DNA of 64,000 nt, taken from contig NC_083564.1 of assembly GCF_019925205.1 (NCBI RefSeq), positions 31,224,447-31,288,446 of the forward strand. The letters run 5' to 3'. Shown here piece after piece: positions 49,997 through 63,935 of this stretch. The first letter of the stretch is position 1; the number at the start of each line of letters is the position of its first letter. A program made the position numbers and the translations under genes. The notes beneath the pieces were generated by a model. That model was not told the origin of the DNA. It searched no databases and worked only from the letters and a program-made list of their open reading frames with translations. The DNA comes from Metopolophium dirhodum. Its lineage: Eukaryota; Arthropoda; Insecta; Hemiptera; Aphididae.

Positions 49997-52025
49997 TAAA
50001 ATTTATTTTGATTTCCTTTTATAGCAAAAAAAAATCGTATTTCTATTTTAAAATGTATTAAGTGGCTTACACACTATTGGCAATTAATCGCGCACGTCCC
50101 TATATCTTCAGAAACACGGCCATTAATCGCGCAAAATTGAGTTTTTTTTTTAAAGTATTTTTTAACTATTTTTTTTTAAGTGCATTTAATTGTATTTTTT
50201 TTAGTACGTTTTTGTTGATTTTTAGAACATTTAAATCCGCTCCATAGCCATAATATATATATTATTCCCGCAGCAGTATTTTGCCGCGTGCGCCAGCAGT
50301 CGCAGTTTTCGCCCGTTCCGTATAATATACAATACGTATTATGTCTATACCTATGTATATCTACATTACGTCGTTAATTGATTTCCACCGGTCCACGTGG
50401 CCGTGACGTCGCCGCATCTTATACCGTAATGTATACATAATACATCCAGTCACACGCAGGTCCTTACAAATATAATAATAATATTATACTGTACAATTAA
50501 TAAGAAATATAAACGTGCGCCAACAACGGTCCGTTGCGCAATCGAATGATAAAGGCTTTGACGACGACGACTACGCGTGTTTATACATACGGCGTCGTTG
50601 TGCGAATCGCGAGGAAATCGGGTCAAATCGCTTCGAAACAAAAGCCACGTGCGTATGATAATATAATATTATGTAACCATATATGCACTGTAAAGGTGCG
50701 GTTTCTCTGCAGCGTCTATAGCGTCACTATACCGCACCGGTCCGGACATAGGTCGGCGTCTGACGCGGTTGTGCCCTTTCCACTCCTAAGTGGCGTAATT
50801 AGGAATTTGTCCTAGGGGGTTACATTTTTTACGCACAAAATACCACATTTTCAAGTACGGTGGTGAGTGGTACATGTGTATTATAAAGGCTCTGGGGTGG
50901 TCTATTCCTCTCAATCCTCATCAAACCCTTATAATTGCGCCCCTGGTCCCACTGTTTGACACTGCAGGGAAACCGTACCGTTTTCACGGAAAGGCTATAT
51001 TATAGTAGATATGTTGTGCTATTTTTGAACATTAATTAGTCATTGTAATCTTCACACCTCCTCCTGGGTTTCAATTAAATGTGTGACATTTCTCTTCTAT
51101 ACTTACAACATTAACAATATTATTATTTACTATAATATTTCACTAATCTTATTAAGATCAATTATGGCAGAAACAACTTCAATTTGATTTTAGAAATATT
51201 CTAGTTTTAAATCAAACAAAACTTCAATAACTATTTATTTTGTTATTAAAAATGTTAATAAATTTACTGATTTGAACATTACGCTTCCAAAGATTCCAAG
51301 TTATACATACGTATTTTTATATATTTTATTTTGTTTTATTCTGTTATAATATCTATTTTATAATAGTTAAAACAATATAATTTATAAAATTAGTCAGTAA
51401 CTCATAAAAAATAAGACAACCAATTTGCTTGGAAAAATCATGATTTTCAGGACGAAATCAAGCTCAGATTATTTAAGTACTCTTTATTTATTTACGAAAA
51501 TTTGATTAAACATAATTTTAAGTGAACAGACAATCATAATCACAATCACATTACTTCTAGCCCGCGTGATTGAAGCCTTCATTATATTTTATTTTATTCA
51601 TACCTTTTAAATACCTATTTAAACTTTTGAATTTTCTTTCTTCTTTTGAACGTTGACTATTGGCGGGGAAGAATGATTTCACAGACAAAGCTACGAATTT
51701 ACTAATTGTCAACAGTGTAAAAATTGTAGGCTTGACTGAAAACCAATTGATGGGAGGAGGAGTATTAGAAATTAACAAATAATTGTTTTATACCCATTTC
51801 TAAATCATTTACTTTTTCGCAACATATAATTCGATAAAAATGTATAATATTATTATAATACCATAGCTGCGTATTACCTGCAGACATTGCACATTGAAAC
51901 AAATGAAACAAAGATAGGCAATTAACCTATGGCGGATTCTGGTTAGTAAAAGTAAAGTATGTTTTCCTTCTGACGTGTAACCAAGTAGAAATAAACAAAT
52001 ATGCGATTATGATTGAAATATTATT
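49997..52025. other. Intergenic stretch with a CpG-richer core
   Basis: 50260-50800 is rich in CG dinucleotides and could be a promoter or untranslated exon. At 50790-50960 GGCGTAATTAGG and ATTGCGCCCCTGG look like a decayed TIR repeat of the GGCGTAATTAGG type common in such genomes. No gene is supported except the doubtful frame at 51557. Confidence 0.35.
51557..51778 (-). CDS. Unidentified short frame, possible transposon or terminal exon relic
   Basis: It is open for 73 codons, including NWFSVKPTIFTLLTISKFVA and a basic, Ser/Lys-rich end (QRSKEERKFKSLNRYLKG). It has more mixed codon content than the flanking AT-rich DNA. No domain was recognised, and promoter and splice sites are not clear. 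Confidence 0.15.
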   Translation of the reverse strand: MLISNTPPPINWFSVKPTIFTLLTISKFVALSVKSFFPANSQRSKEERKFKSLNRYLKGMNKIKYNEGFNHAG

Positions 52026-52026
52026 A

Positions 52027-52457
52027 AGAGGATGTCAGCGCACTATTTGTTTCTCTCTCTGCAGGCCCACGCGTAACATAAACAAAACGCATTTCCGCAG
52101 AATCGTTTTTTCCTATGTTTTTAAATAATCTTAGAGTAAAATCACCCATTGCAAAAAATATAGAGAATAATATTTTTGAGGGAATGACATATCGATTTCT
52201 CTAAATATTGTTTCAAAACAATTTAAACATCATTGAAATTTACAACATTTTTTTGTTTATTTTGAAAGTCCAATAACAATAAAATATAAAATAGATATGC
52301 CATTCTCTCTAAAATATTATTATCTATCTTTTTTGTAATGGTTGATTTTACTCTAAGATTACTTGAAAACATAGAAAAAACAATCCTGCGCAAATGCGTT
52401 TTGTCTATGTTGCGCGTGGGTCAGAGACAGAAAACAAATAGTGCGCTGACATCCTCG
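52027..52457. mobile_element. MITE family M1, second copy
   Basis: AGAGGATGTCAGCGCACTAT at the left, the inverse TAGTGCGCTGACATCCTC at the right, and the same inverted interior as 42900-43343. TTA precedes the left end (52024-52026), but the right flank does not repeat it, so that flank has changed since insertion. Confidence 0.8.
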
Positions 52458-53210
52458 AGGATCAAGATCAGGATTAAGATCTTAATAGTGGATAAGAGCC
52501 ACCTTATAAAATAACTGGTTCGATGTAATATTATCTAAAATTCTATAAACCTTTCTCAAATCGTCAAATTCGGTCGAGTATTTTTTGTTTCTATGAACCG
52601 CAGCCATACACCTTGCCTTTTACATAATATTAAAATACTTTTTGAGTGTTGACCGTTGACCATGATCTATATTATTCTAACACTCTTACGATCCGTCCGG
52701 GATACCAAATAATATATGTGTGAAATATTTGGCGCCAATTGGTCAAAAACTGCATTAGCATATGCATAATTTATATATAACCTATGGACTAATAATATAA
52801 TATTATGTATTAGCCGACTATCTATTATAATTTCTATCGTCTTCTATTTTGCTTCTGTTGAAATCGATTGAATGTTTTTATAGTACCTAGGTAAATAAAT
52901 CTCAATCATACATACTTTGACTATTATTTATATATAATAGCTGTTACTCAATTTTAAATTTTTTATATAGTATACCTTTTAAGCCTTTTTTTTTATATAA
53001 GCAGTATATATATACACAATCTGTATTATTTGATACGCAATAAGAATTTAGGCTAAAAGTAACAAATATGGCATGGCTAACATTATTTTGATGAAATGAT
53101 CCACCCATTGATGATACTTCCTACGATTAGGTAATTATTATATAATATGAATACTATAACATAAGTATTTTTTTTAAATATATATAACGAAATCACGACA
53201 CCATTTGCGC

Positions 53211-53405
53211 TTAATAGGCGTCTTGAGGATTGCCTGTTATGGCAGCAGTGGCCAAATCTTTGATTAAAGGATTCGAAATAGTGCTTAGGTAGTTTTTAAA
53301 TCGTTTATTATACTTAATAGAAATAATTGGATTAAAAAATAAGGTTTCTTGTATCGAGGGCCAGCTATGAAATATGTCCATAGTTGTTAAAGTATGGAAT
53401 TGCAA
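53211..53405 (-). CDS. Unidentified short frame, possible terminal exon
   Basis: It is open for 64 codons on the minus strand, ending ...LIKDLATAAITGNPQDAY and a stop. The composition is more protein-like than most frames here. No clear acceptor or family was found. It lies directly beside the degenerate tandem repeat at 53.57-53.92 kb. Confidence 0.15.
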   Translation of the reverse strand: MQFHTLTTMDIFHSWPSIQETLFFNPIISIKYNKRFKNYLSTISNPLIKDLATAAITGNPQDAY

Positions 53406-53572
53406 ATTTCATAAAGCATGTTGCAAATTAGTTGCAAAATATTGCCATAGGTTTGTAGTACATCGGGTAAAGTCGGGGGCCAACTTCAAAACACCCCGAA
53501 AACTGCAAAACTTCAAAAGTAAGCGGCCACTTCATAGCGACCAACTGAATGTCTTTCAAATTATAAGTAGGT

Positions 53573-53920
53573 ACTTGCAAATACTTGCAAATTAATAGCT
53601 ATAGTTCGGTACCATTTTCAAAGTTTTAGGACAACTTGGCTGGGCTAACTTTGTAACTTTGATACCTCTTACTGGCTGCCCGAGTTACTTGTAAATTCTA
53701 AAAGTAGACTTGCAAATACTTGCTAATCATTAGCTTTCGTTTGATACCTATTTTGAAGTTCTGGGACAACTTGGGTGGGCCAACTTCCAAACTTCAAAGC
53801 TCATACAGGGAATTTCAAAATTCTAAAAACAGACTTGCAAATTCTTGCTAATCATTAGCTTTCGTTTGGTGCTGATTTCAAAATTCAGGTCAAAACCGGT
53901 GGGCCAAATTCAATATATTT
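53573..53920 (+). repeat. ~130-bp degenerate tandem repeat, about three units
   Basis: Units begin with ACTTGCAAATACTTGC or variants at 53573, 53708 and 53833, with spacings of 135 and 125 bp. Each continues with TTAGCT-TTCGTT, a TTCAAA or TTGAAG block and GGACAACTT-GG-TGGGC. Related single motifs occur upstream at 53400-53570. Confidence 0.75.
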
Positions 53921-53929
53921 ATAACTATT

Positions 53930-56900
53930 TTATTATCTGAAAGACTGTAACCAATGACAACCCTGTTTATAAACAAAATTATACTAGATTTTCGTGAGCT
54001 GAAACAAAATGCACCCTATAGCGACATAAACGGGCTGAGAAACAAAGCTTCATAGGAATCTATATCAATATAAATTTTATTGAAAACGGTCCTCCAGTAT
54101 AGATTTGGCGTCTTAAGCAGAAAAAAAATAATCCAACATTAATTTATGCTATATTATAATATGTATAATGAGAAATGATGATATAGGTAGATACACTCGT
54201 ATAATATATTAATATGCGGAAATTAACACATCGGCGACACTCCACAGTATCGTGCGCGACTTAATGCAGTTGGCGGCAAAATAATATCAAGAAGTGGTAC
54301 CTATATTTATATATATATAGATTTTATATTAACATTATATGATTATGACTTATAATACTATAGCAAATGTTTATTACCTAATTGGTGTTTCTTTTTTTAC
54401 TTTTCCGGAGTCGCGTGCACGATATGTTTAGTAATATAATAATTTATAATGATAAAAAAAAAAATACGTCTCGACAATAAATAAATCTGTTGTACAGGAT
54501 AAAAATCTTTCTAGCGAGGTACTTTGAAGGTTCAAATAGTATACCTATATATAAAATTACCGTTTTATACGGTCTTAAATGTTTTTCGCAATTATTATAA
54601 AACGTTTACATTTTATATGTACATTGTGTGTATAAGTATATAGAACTCGTGCTCTCCGACGATAGTATAAGTATTCCTTTTGCAAACTTTATATGAATTT
54701 GTTTTCGTTTCTCATAAATCACATAGAACATAATTATACATAATAGGTTCGTAATAATTTGCATTTAACCGCTTGCGAAATAATAATAATTAATAATAAT
54801 TTTTATACAGGAAATCTTTATTTTATCTCCAAAGTTATAACGCACAAAATATAAATAACATCAGTGCTTCCGTAAATACACTGCAGCGAGTAAGAAGTTT
54901 ATAATCGGTTGTTTTAAAGTTGTCTTTGTTTTTAAAAGTTGCAAACCACCCTTAAGTTCAGCAGCTTTATATAACCGTACAAAACGATCCTTTATTAACT
55001 CGTATATTTTAGCCTAATATATTTTTAATTTAATTTTCACTAATTTACACGTTTTAACATTCTGGTTTAATTTGTTTATATTATATTAGCGAAGTGAGCT
55101 GGTATTCAATTTTAAACTTTCGCTAGGTTATAAAATATCAATTGCGTAAAATAAGTGGTAAACTATTGTTAGTTGGTTATAGTAAAATAATCAGATATAC
55201 TATTTTGTACTCATCAATATACTGGAATCCAACATCCAGGCTATACATTTAGTAAAATACACCACTGTAGGTCTATACGCCGTTCTAGATGAGTAGGTAA
55301 TAAATAATAATAATAACATTATTATCATTGAAACAATTATGTATGGGCTAGGTAAGTAACCTATACATATTATCAATATATTGTATTTATCGACAATGTG
55401 TGACCAAGTTTCAAATTGGTAGTAAAGACATTGATTATTAATAATAACGAAATGCATTCTAATTATGCAGATAAGACATTAAAACAAATCGTAAACACCG
55501 GTTGCCACTACCTATACATTTTCAGTATTAAAAAAATAGAACGAATCGACATGGTTAAATTGTGAGCAGTGACCTACTCGACAAACGATTTTATATGCAA
55601 TATGTATGTGAAGAAAAAAATATGAATTTATTGCTGTATTATAGTGAATTGCATTTTCTTTTCTCTGTGCGTACGTATATTCCGATTTATTTATTCCGAT
55701 TGTTTTCTAATTATATTTTATAGGTATTAAATCAAATAATACGCGTTAATAATTTCCTCTTTAAAAACCATTGTGTTTATAAATATGTGTAAAAAAAATA
55801 AAAATAACTACTTAAATTATTACTATGGTAGGTATATATAGGCAGCACTTGCCTCTAATTGTTGTGTGGGAGGGTAAATTATTATTTACTGACCCAATTA
55901 AAATGATTAGTTTGTCGTCTCAATATTTTTTCTGGGAAGGCAACTGCCCCCTCGTGACCCCCTCCCCATATTTTTAAAAATAAATGGTTTCTAAAATAAA
56001 ATTCATAAAAACGTATGAATATTATATACATATAAATATATATTGTATATATAACGTGAATATTATGCTTTATTGCCGGTTGGACCTTGTGTATAATATA
56101 AAAAAAAACATTTAATTGACCGACATTAATTAAGATAGCTTATAAGTCAAATTAAAGCATTATAATATATTAATTATATTAAGCTGCAATGATAATATTT
56201 ATAATTACCATTTAATATAAATGTTGTTAGGTAGATACTAAATATTAGTGTTACTGCTTATAAAATATATTTCTTACTAAAAAAATATAACGTCTCAATT
56301 ACATTTAATTGCGCTTAACATTATGTTATTAATTACATTAAATGAAAATGAAACGGAATAATTAATGCAACGTTATTATTACACTATACAGAAATTGAAA
56401 TAATACAACCGTATATAAAGTAATTATAATTATATTACATTTATATGTTTATTAGTAGCGTGGTGATTATATAAGTTCATGTACGATTTGCATTCATTTA
56501 TGTATTAAATTTAAATCACATAAAGTATAATCTACAAAGATGATCGAGTTTTCTAAATATTAATTTGTCGACTACCATTATTAAGATCCGCGTTGATAAA
56601 ACGCATTTAAAGTGAAACTTGTATTTATTTTAGTTTATGTATATACGACTTTTTCAGAACGCATTGTAAGTTGCGTATACAGCATTCGGCGAGAGCTTCA
56701 ATACAATTTTCTATTATAAGTATTGAAAATACCGTGCATTTTCATCTTTGAAATTTTGCTACATTTTATATTTACACTTTTAAGTTAAAATTAACTAAAA
56801 TATTTCCATTTGATGCTACTATGCTAGATTAAAAAGCAAATACAGGATTCATTAAAAATGTAAAAAAAAATTTACGCATCGTAAGGAGATACTGAAGTGG

Positions 56901-57700
56901 ACATCACAGCTGCAACCATATGGCGAGCACAAATCGTGCTTAAATTAACATAAATTATACGTTTAGCGGTCACTGCAGCCAGATTTAACAATTTCAACTG
57001 ATATATATTCCTTTCCACTTTCCAATAAGTTAGAGTATGAGTTATTTGAGTATGAGTAGCTAATTTTATCTGTCATTGGTTATAGTCGCGGTAGTGGTAT
57101 AGCACCATACATGAAAAGTAGTTACCTCCATATGTACACCATAATATACTGCAGTGACTTCCGAGTTCCAACCACTGATTAATAATACAATCAATATTGT
57201 TCATTCTGAATATAGTTCGATATAGTGTAATAATTCACTTGGGCTCCATTAAGCTCGACAAATAGTATAATATTCGGTGCACAAACCACACACACGACAG
57301 GCAATTCGTATATAGCTGGCGACCGGAAAACGTCATCATTGCGAGTTATTGCAAATATGTTCTACTACCGCTCTTGTTGCAGTACAGGAACTCCATATTA
57401 TTTATATAATATAATATTATTATGATACCGATTTGTATCAGAAACGGTTTTGTGCAAAAGCAGCGGTGATGGCTGTTTTACAACGGGGCAGGGACTACCC
57501 TCGTCGCCGCAGCGTTTGTCATCGTTTGCCACATTTGTTATTATTATTACTATACGCGACAAGTGCGTAAATCACACAATCACAGTACCTAAATGCGTTG
57601 TACAGGGAACTCGCTGAAATATTGTTTCACGTCATGCGCTCTGTAGCAAGCCTTCGCAGCCCAGATAGATACGCTCTGCAGGCATATTATACATAGGTAT
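53930..57700. other. AT-rich intergenic stretch
   Basis: No gene is supported. The 85-codon minus frame at 55200-55457 has a hydrophobic stretch (YIIVSMIIMLLLLFITY) but no other support. A small C-rich patch is at 55940-55970. CpG-richer segments are at 54220-54290 and 57290-57560. Confidence 0.4.
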
Positions 57701-58165
57701 TTATTATGTATATAGGTGCAGCAGCGGCTGGAATTTGTATATTATATTAATCAATAATCGCCGTGGAAGTCATTGTGGACCTATGCATATATATACATAT
57801 AATATATACTGACAACAAAAGGTCGTTTCGATTTGGATACGCGCGTGGCTGATTATATAACGTCGGGTGGTGGCGCGTGGCTGCTGCAGAGGGGTTGTGG
57901 TGCGACGGGTTGAGGCGTTGCGTGGGGGTCAGGGCGGGAGAGTCGTTAAAAATGATCGAACTTTGGCCATTTAACGAAACGAAAGTTTTATACCCCTCGC
58001 CGGTGGTTTGATATATACCACCTACCATCTACCTATACCAAAGTCGCGGTCGACCGTCGTGGAGGATGGGACGAAGTTGTATATATAACTGCAGCGTCGC
58101 GATGTATAGTGATAAAACTATACCTCGCGGAGGGAGCGAGAGAAGATTAACAAAAAAAAACATAA
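57700..58165. promoter_or_regulatory. CpG- and GC-rich island
   Basis: A clear rise in GC and CG dinucleotides (for example GGGTGGTGGCGCGTGGCTGC near 57864), unlike the flanks. It is a candidate promoter or untranslated exon. The 93-codon minus frame here has a low-complexity, biased composition. Confidence 0.2.
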
Positions 58166-58520
58166 ACCGAACGTGATATGACATTAAATGATGCTGCAGT
58201 AGAACCAACCCTGCAGTGTTGTTACTTTTAATATTATAGATCCAATTCACCTATTATCAAATTTTAAGCTATAAAAACATTACCTGTGACCCTACGTGTT
58301 GGATTGTTTACGATATTTTAATTTTTACACAATTTATAAGCATTTTAAATTGTAATAATTTACACGTTCATAACTATTAGATAAAAACTAAAATATCATA
58401 AAATAGCCAACGCGGGGACAAAGATAATGTTCTTAACTTAAAGTTTGATAATATAGGTGAATTCACTCTAATATTAAAAAGTAATAGTAGAGGGTTGGTT
58501 CTGCTAAACCGAAAAATATA

Positions 58521-58562
58521 TGTTACGCGTGAGAGAAGACAAATAGTGCGCTGACATCTTCT
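58521..58562 (-). mobile_element. MITE family M1, solitary end fragment
   Basis: TTACGCGTGAGAGAAGAC is followed by AAATAGTGCGCTGACATCTTC, the right end of the family. The rest of the element is missing. TAA follows directly. Confidence 0.6.
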
Positions 58563-58564
58563 TA

Positions 58565-59800
58565 ATAACTATATTACTGCAGCTTATAGAAGATGTTCAC
58601 CAAATCGAGTGTTCGCATATAGGCTATATTATAGGTATCGCAATGTAAAATATTATAAATCAAACGAATTTCTTGGATTGGAAAACCTTCGAGAAAAGCA
58701 CACATCGAATTACGAGGACAAGTGACGACGGCGTTTAATCTGGAAAACGTAGGCATATATGTACTGTGCAGCAGTATAACGCATATACATAGTTTATATA
58801 TATATTATATATACCTAGGTATATATTGTTTGCCGTGTTCGAGTGGGATTAAAGGGTTAACAGCGCGGCCAGTCCGGCGGAAAAGTATATTATATATATT
58901 ATATTATATTGTTCGACGGAGAAATCCTCGTATAAGCAATGGCAGAGGCGGTTATCTCTGCCGAAAGTCACGCTCTACTTAACCGCTAAAGTTCTGCGGA
59001 CCGACAATAAACGAGATGGATGTTCACGCAAACGTCTTGACCCAATCCGGAACTCTGTCTCTCTTATATACACCGCGAGTATTAAGGTTTAGCCGAGACT
59101 AAATAAAACCTTTATAATATAACGTTATAATATAAAACAATTGTGTATACCTATATAGTTATTGCGGTGTTCAATAGACGCATTTGACAGTGCCACATTT
59201 AGACCTGATGTGCCCTGCAGGAGCAACATTTTACCATCCCTCGAGAATTCGTCATTACATAGGTACACTATATAGCTGCGATCCTTATTAACACAAGTAA
59301 TTGACTATAGTTTTTACTTTGTAGAACGTAAATAATTCTAAGATTAAAAAAAAAACTATTGAATAGTATAATACAGTATTCATGTAACATGCAGTGTTAT
59401 AGAAATATCACTATTACTATCTCTGGTGCACCTCATTTCGTCGGGAGTACCTACCATCAGTGGCGCAACCAATATTTGTACATTAAATTATATATTATAG
59501 TATATCGTCACAAATATAGTTGACGTTAGATACCTACACATAAATAGTTCAATAATTAGTACGTGATAAGGACGTACGTAAGGTAAGTAAGACAATTTTA
59601 AGCCCCCCTCAAACAAAAATCCTGGGTGCACGCCTGAGGCTACCATTCAAGTACCTATAATTTTGACTCGAGAGCGTTTGAGTGTTTTAACTATAGATTG
59701 TTAAAAGTCTTATAGGTGCAAATCGGTTTTGTTATATTGGTACCGTTAATTACTTGGCAGTTGGCACACCCGTTGTCCAATGGTTTTTTGTGTATAAAAT
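58565..59800. other. Intergenic stretch
   Basis: No gene is supported. The patch 58700-59060 has higher GC and short frames without recognisable domains. GGCGCAACCA at 59462 and the C-rich stretch near 59600 look like decayed TIR repeats. Confidence 0.35.
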
Positions 59801-59808
59801 AAAGTTTA

Positions 59809-60231
59809 AGAGGACACTACACCCGCATGCGTTGTATCCGTCTTACAAATGTACAACGCAGCAACAAATATTTTGCGTGGGACAACTACTATGCTCCCTC
59901 TGTATCTATAGTAGAATTACCTAAATTCCACAACATAAGGAAGAACTTTATCTGTGTCGTAGCGTTTTTGTTTTTTGGTAGCACTTACCAATAATTGTTA
60001 ATAATTAAACGAAAAAAAACATAATGTTCTCAAACTGATAATTTTAACTGTATTTATGTTATCTAAATAATAAAAACGCTACGACACAGACAATGAGTTC
60101 TTCCCTCTGCGTTGTGGAATTTTGATAATTTAACTATAAATACAGAGGGAGCATAGTAAAGTTGCCCCGGGCATAACAATTTTTGTTATGTTCTGCATTT
60201 GTAAGACGGATGCGTCGATGTAGCTTCATCT
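59809..60231. mobile_element. MITE family M2 with ~190-bp inverted arms
   Basis: TATCCGTCTTACAAATG, CTATGCTCCCTCTGTAT and CTGTGTCGTAGCGTTTTT on the left are repeated in inverse on the right (for example AAAAACGCTACGACACAG near 60071). The left end reads AGAGGACACTACACCCGCAT after TTA. The right end is decayed (GATGTAGCTTCATCT). Start sequence and TTA flank resemble family M1. It is about 423 bp and non-coding. Confidence 0.75.
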
Positions 60232-63200
60232 TAGAGCTGAATTTGAGTATCTAATTATCTGCAGTCATCATCCGTGAAAATCAGACATGGTTAGGCATAT
60301 CCATCACCTACAATGGATTGAATACGACACCTATAAAGTGTGTTAAATAATATTTATAAATACACTGTAGGCATTTCGACGTACGCGTGTCTCGGTTAGT
60401 GTGCAAATAATTATTTAGGTTATTGATTCGCACTGATATTTAATTTTCCTCGCCCGTACAATTTAGCGCCCGGGAAATTTTATCTGCAAAGTAGGTGCAG
60501 GGGCAAGGTATCTACTGCGGTATATTATCTTATATATTTAAAATATTTTTTTTCCAACCAAATCGTTGATTGTAATTATATATTATGTGAGAGATGATGA
60601 CATGCGCATTATTGCGACACTGATTAGTGATATAATAAAATGACCTATATTCCTCGAGATTGGCGACATAGTATCATTATATTAACGTAAACAATTTATA
60701 CAATAATATTCGAGTTATGATAAAAAAAAATAAATGATTTTCATACATTAATAATTACTATAGATAACGCATACCTAATTTTTAAAAAAAACAAGTCAAT
60801 TTCGTTATAGTCGTATTAGAAAACATATTTATACTTACCTACCTACATAATATTTCAGTTGTGTAATAATTTCATATTGAAAACCTTTAAACCGTGTGTA
60901 TACAAATATTATATCGATCGGCGGCATTCTCTGGTGCATTCGTGTACACAGAATATTATAATGTGCATATATATATTATATTATTATTATTATAATATGA
61001 ACGTATGATTAAATCGGAAAACATGTTTCACTACTATTATATTATACACTCGCTATTATTTTACCCGGACAAATTAATTTGTACGTCCGACGCGCATCAT
61101 TGCTATATCGTGAGAAAAAGGGATGACAATCGAGCCACCCTGTTTTACATTATAATATTATATACGTACCGCGTACACGGGTATTAATCCAATTTTGACG
61201 TGTTCGCTCGTGCGTGACATTATATAATATTATTTATAGAATTCTGTCAATTTGCCGAGTGATTTTATTATTATCTCGTAATTTAAATTTCAGGCAACGA
61301 AAACGAAATACCATTTTCCGCCACCCGGCTAAAATCAGAGTTAGGTAGATACTTATTTAGACACATATTTTATATATCTACGCTAAAATAAATAAAAAAA
61401 AATAAAATACTGATTAGGTTATTGAGTGGAAAAAAAGAGAAATTCGTGCATTTATTATTTATTGTGTCTGTCACTGCATAGCTATTGTTTAAACGATTGT
61501 AATTATTATTACGGTATGTATATATAATATAATATTATATGCATTTTGTTCAGTCATAAACGGACCTTGTAATCGATTTTATAGCATAACTGATTTCTAT
61601 ATACTATAATTGATTTTCGTAACTAATTATACATACGCATTTTATAACTATATATTCCTAAAACTATTTATGGCGATGTACATTGTTCACCTATAAAAGA
61701 ATATTAAATAAAAAAAATTGTTGAATATAATATTATTTTTATCGAAAGCAACATTGTTCATGCGTGGTTCGTCAGCCGCAGGGACACGCAAGTTAACACA
61801 ATTGATATATACACATTTAACGGCTAAATTAAAATTAATATCATAATTTATTTTATCCTAAATAATATATAATATATTTTATTTGTTTTTTTATTTTACA
61901 TAAACACTTGTTTAAAAATTAACTATCGTCGTTTTTGATATTTACTAATGTGTATATAAAAAATATTTTTGCAATTGGAATTTGTTTCCGTAATAAAGAA
62001 ATTAGGTATTATAAAAAATGTTTTTATCATGATTTGTAACGCGAGGTGCTAATTAGTAATTATCAGTCATACGAATATTAGTTTTTCAATGATTAATAAA
62101 TCTATAGTATATACTATGTATTTTAATAAAACGCGGTCTTAGTATACAAATATAAAATGCTATTTAGTATTTACCATAAACGCGCATTGCTCACATTTTC
62201 AGTTATGCTTCTACAAGCGTGAAAGTGGATGTAAATTAGTTTTCCCGACCAAAATGGAATCAATGTATAGCTCTTTTAGTTGCGTGCAATGCACTGTAGG
62301 TACAATGGCACATAATATATATAAATTAGAGTAGGTACCTACCTACTTGGGTTTATCTGTTTTATGGGTTCTACAATCGAACTTCGCATACAACTGTAAA
62401 AATATATTTATGAAAAATAATATATATATTATTAAATATTAATTATACGTATATACATAATATAATATAAATAGGTAGAGTAGAGTGGTTCGTATATAAA
62501 GAACTAAAAAAGGAAATACTCGAACAATCATTAACTGTCATTCTAATATTTTGAGAATTGATTAAAATAGTGTGAAGGACATATAATTGCCAATTGAAAT
62601 AATAATATTGTTCGATGAAAATACTACAATATTGTGTATTTTTTTTTCTACGTAGCACAGCAACGTTTTTTGAACTTCTATTTAGAAGTCAACGTACAAT
62701 CACCGTCGGATTTCACTTGGAATATAATTAAACAAAACGTTTTCCATTCTTTTGTCGGTGTTGATGAAAAAAAAATTCTGAGCATGTTTCCTATATGCAT
62801 TATTTTAACGCAATTTTATCATGGTGTATCATAATAAAAAATAATGAATTATTAATTGCTATTGTGTTAGCTGCGTCAAATAAAAATAATAATAGTTCAT
62901 ATATATACATTATTACAGTATAACCACTCAATTTATGGGACGGTCACGCGATTGGCTAACAGCTAGTTGTGTGCACAGTAAAGTGTATTAGTATTGTGTA
63001 CACGTAAACACACAAACCTGAAACCTAAACTGAAGTTAGTGTAAACCGAAACGGTCCCCCCGCGATTAATATAGTTTAATCAAAGTGTTTTACTATAAAC
63101 ATGCTTTTGAAAGTATGTAAATGTATTCAACAACTTTTTGTACACGAAAACATTTTCAATTTTAAACAGAATATCATTATTGTTCACCGTAATAATTATA

Positions 63201-63610
63201 AAATAGGTAAACGCGTTCGACTTTGAAATTGTGATTTAATTAGTCGTATTCATTATAATAAGACACTGTTATTCGTAATAATTTAATAATTATTACATAT
63301 TTCCATGATCAACAATTAATAATTATTAGACGTCGTAAAAAGTTTGTAATAACTTTCTGAAGTTTTAAATCCAATAATCACAATACAAATAGAGATTTTA
63401 TGAGATTTTTATCATGTACAAATAGGTGTAGAAAATTTCTCAATATTCTCAATTCTTTGTGATTTGTTCTTATCCAAATTAAGTATAGGTACTATTGATA
63501 CGGACATTTTGTTTTTAAACTATTCTAATAAGTCTATGATTGATACCAATGAGAACTATTAGAAATAAAATAAAATGTTCAACATATTTGAGTTATGTAT
63601 TATAATACAT
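60232..63610. other. AT-rich intergenic stretch
   Basis: No gene is supported. Frames at 61005, 62443 and 62634 have no recognisable domain. CpG-richer patches are at 60420-60500 and 61080-61220. Confidence 0.4.
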
Positions 63611-63619
63611 GTTGTAATT

Positions 63620-63775
63620 ACACAGCTAAACATTCCCCAATGAACACCTCCCAATGGCGGACGATTTGGAACCAACTACAAACTTTCTACAATCTGAACC
63701 CTCTGAATATCGTACGCCTCCGAATGGTGGTCAACATTTCAGCGATCGAGTGTCCGGTATTTAGAGGTTTCACTG
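63620..63775 (-). mobile_element. Tigger/pogo-like MITE end fragment
   Basis: On the minus strand it begins with TA then CAGTGAAACCTCTAAATACC and GGACACTCGAT. Further in are GACCACCATTCGGAGG and ATTGGGAGGTGTTCATTGGG. A TA flank with a CAGTGAAACCT-type end is typical of the Tigger/pogo branch of mariner-like elements. The other end was not found. The 62-codon frame here is element sequence. Confidence 0.5.
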
Positions 63776-63935
63776 TATATTAAAATCTGTTGGATCATAG
63801 AATTTGTATGTACATTTTAGTTTTAAAAAATACTTTTGTCAGTATGGCGATAGCCTACATATAGTCACATAGCTGGTAAGTATAGAATATGACGATTTAA
63901 ACGAAAATAAACTTGGTAAATATAACTAACATATC

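Noticed and set aside
58201..58502. 12-bp inverted match AGAACCAACCCT / AGGGTTGGTTCT
   Set aside because: It is isolated, without extension of the arms or a recognisable target duplication, so probably chance or a very decayed element.
63595..63783. 62-codon plus frame at the end of the window
   Set aside because: It is a translation of the Tigger/pogo-like MITE end.
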